Positions 62,740 to 64,000 of a DNA stretch of 64,000 bases are shown piece by piece; within the stretch, counting starts at the first letter, position 1, and every line of letters begins with the position of its first letter. The position numbers and the translations under genes are program-made. The notes below the pieces were generated by a model. That model did not search any database. It was not told the DNA's origin and saw only the letters and a program-made list of their open reading frames with translations. Location of the stretch: positions 1,426,001 to 1,490,000 of the forward strand of contig NZ_CP045121.1 of assembly GCF_011492965.1 (NCBI RefSeq), written 5' to 3'. Source of the DNA: Rubrobacter marinus. Lineage in GTDB: Bacteria; Actinomycetota; Rubrobacteria; Rubrobacterales; Rubrobacteraceae.

Positions 62740-63227
62740 GTAGCGCGTCCTCCCTTCTGGACTTGAGCAAGGGGCACCCCCGATGTTTTCGGCCGGATAA
62801 TCGGTTCGAGTACGGGTAAAGGCACGCGAAGATAGTAACGCGTCCGGCCTCCACTCACGGTCCGCCGGACCTCGGGTCTTTTTTGGAGCAGGCCGTGCTG
62901 CACGAGGGCCTTTGTCGTGCAACCGTTTGCGCCCGTCGTGAACGTATCCGTGGCGCCGCAACGACACTCGGGAGGACATCATGCTCTCGGCGCCCAGACG
63001 GGCACGGGGGCACCGAAGGCGCGGTCGATGGCTCAACCGATGGCAGTGACGAGGACGATGCCGCCCGCCAAGGAGGCAAGCTCACGCGGGGTGGTGAAGA
63101 GGCCCAGCCGAAGATCCCGTGTCCGGGTATAGCTCCTCCGTCTCCGACGCGCCGGAACAAACGATCGACCAGCGCGTCCCCGCCCTACTTCCGAGGAGGG
63201 AACGGGCCTCGATCGTCGGTATGGTGC
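62740..63227. other. Gene-free stretch
   Basis: No frame with an SD or protein-like composition; no repeat noticed. Confidence 0.45.
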
Positions 63228-63602
63228 TCAAGACCTCCTTCCGTCCCTACTGCTGCCCCCCGAACTTTGCGTTCCGTCGGACAAGTACCTGGCGGCGAGT
63301 ACACTCCCCAAGCCGAGCACCAAGCACGTTGCCTCAAAGGGACCACGATCGAAGGACCCGAACCAAGCCACACCGATCGGAAACGAGGCCAACTTTACCA
63401 CCAGCAGCAACACTCCCAAGCCTCCGACCATGTGACGGACGGTCGCAACGTCCCTCTGCAAGAAGCCCGCGTAGGCGAACAGCAGGCCCACTCCCACGTG
63501 GTAGAAGCCCGTCAGCGGGCCGAGGCCCCACAGGTTCGAGAAGCCCACAACACCGGTCATCAAGAGCGCCACGGCCGCCACCCGCACGTACAGGCGCAAC
63601 AC
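63228..63602 (-). CDS. Four-helix membrane protein (DUF4383-like), paralogue 2
   Basis: 124 residues with helices YVRVAAVALLMTGVVGF, FYHVGVGLLFAYAGF, MVGGLGVLLLVVKLASF and EATCLVLGLGSVLAARYLS. Same plan and several shared motifs with the protein at 18966, plus a longer Ser/Gly/Arg tail. Unknown function. Confidence 0.75.
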   Translation of the reverse strand: MLRLYVRVAAVALLMTGVVGFSNLWGLGPLTGFYHVGVGLLFAYAGFLQRDVATVRHMVGGLGVLLLVVKLASFPIGVAWFGSFDRGPFEATCLVLGLGSVLAARYLSDGTQSSGGSSRDGRRS

Positions 63603-63776
63603 GAAACGCTACCCTTCCCTCGTGGTTACGTCGGCGCCCCCCGGTCTCGGCACGAGGAGGGGGCCGAGGAGGCCTTCGAACCCCTGGTGGGGCGAAACAT
63701 GCCTCGGGGTACTGCCTCCCCTACGGGGCTGGCACTACCCGCGCCGCGCCTGAGCAAGAGTTCACGAGCAGCGCGG

Positions 63777-63974
63777 CTAGGCCTTTGAGTCGGGTGCGAT
63801 GCGTTGGATGCTGTCTGTGATCCTGAGGTGCCCATCCGTGCCCTCGCCAAACCGACCGCCGCCAGGCCACCCCCTGCTCCGCCGCGAAGCCTCACCGCCA
63901 GCGGCCCAACCCTGCTTCCTTTCGACGATCGGCCACAGACGCGGTCGCCCGGCCCGACGGGCGATCTTTGCCAT
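63777..63974 (-). CDS. Small basic hypothetical protein
   Basis: 65 residues starting MAKIARRAGRPRLWPIVERK, behind GGGGAGGAAAA, a good SD with 8-nt spacing. Basic, no membrane helix, low-complexity Gly/Arg middle and a more protein-like end (GHLRITDSIQRIAPDSKA). May be real, or one piece of a frameshifted gene. Confidence 0.4.
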   Translation of the reverse strand: MAKIARRAGRPRLWPIVERKQGWAAGGEASRRSRGWPGGGRFGEGTDGHLRITDSIQRIAPDSKA

Positions 63975-64000
63975 GGCTTTTTCCTCCCCGTGTGACCTTG

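Noticed and set aside
1-64000. tRNA, rRNA and CRISPR
   Set aside because: I looked for tRNA T-loop and acceptor patterns, rRNA-like blocks and regularly spaced repeats and saw none; a covariance-model and CRISPR search would be decisive.

Overview
The window is high-GC DNA with tightly packed genes, many GTG/TTG starts backed by strong Shine-Dalgarno (SD) sites, and many small membrane proteins, PRC-barrel proteins and lipoproteins. This gene content is most like a Rubrobacter-type actinobacterium. That placement is an inference from gene content; no rRNA or tRNA gene was seen.

Layout. 1-6.7 kb: a partial surface protein with thrombospondin-3 repeats and a VWA domain, a NarL-type two-component pair, a truncated PPC-domain remnant and two small membrane proteins. 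7.0-10.7 kb: the most interesting locus. A regulator joining an XRE helix-turn-helix to a sigma-region-2-like segment lies divergent from a coupled TIR / caspase-like protease / SLOG operon that looks like anti-phage signalling immunity (Thoeris type IV-like plus a third gene). A DUF6338 membrane protein and a tiny Gly-rich partner follow. 10.7-12.5 kb: gene-poor accessory DNA with a 17-bp inverted repeat, a gene remnant and a DUF6883/DUF4926-like pair. 12.7-18.9 kb: a plasmid- or ICE-like replication module (SSB, RepB-type primase, Zn-finger protein, ArdC-type anti-restriction protein and unknowns).

19-31.6 kb: small membrane proteins, a Tat-exported esterase, a GNAT acetyltransferase, a VKOR/DsbA disulfide-forming operon, then two related histidine kinases and one OmpR-type regulator divergent from a group-2 sigma factor. 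31.7-48.7 kb: lipid kinase, PRC-barrel proteins, lipoproteins, HtrA protease, an ABC-2 exporter, STAS protein, TerC, HAD phosphatase, cardiolipin synthase and a DUF1624-like protein. 49-64 kb: membrane-anchored sulfite-oxidase-like enzyme, DUF389, DUF2254 and MscS membrane proteins, an FNT channel with an internal stop, an RTX-repeat protein, an AI-2E-family transporter, DedA and NhaA. Much of this right half is envelope and stress physiology.

Two window-wide patterns stand out. First, about ten intergenic regions carry CTTAAC/CTTTAC-type boxes repeated every ~11 bp, usually 80-130 bp before a gene, resembling PhoP/OmpR-family operators. Second, at least eight genes are broken by single-base shifts, most of which are repaired by adding one G or C to a G/C run. 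This pattern points to residual homopolymer sequencing errors more than to gene decay.
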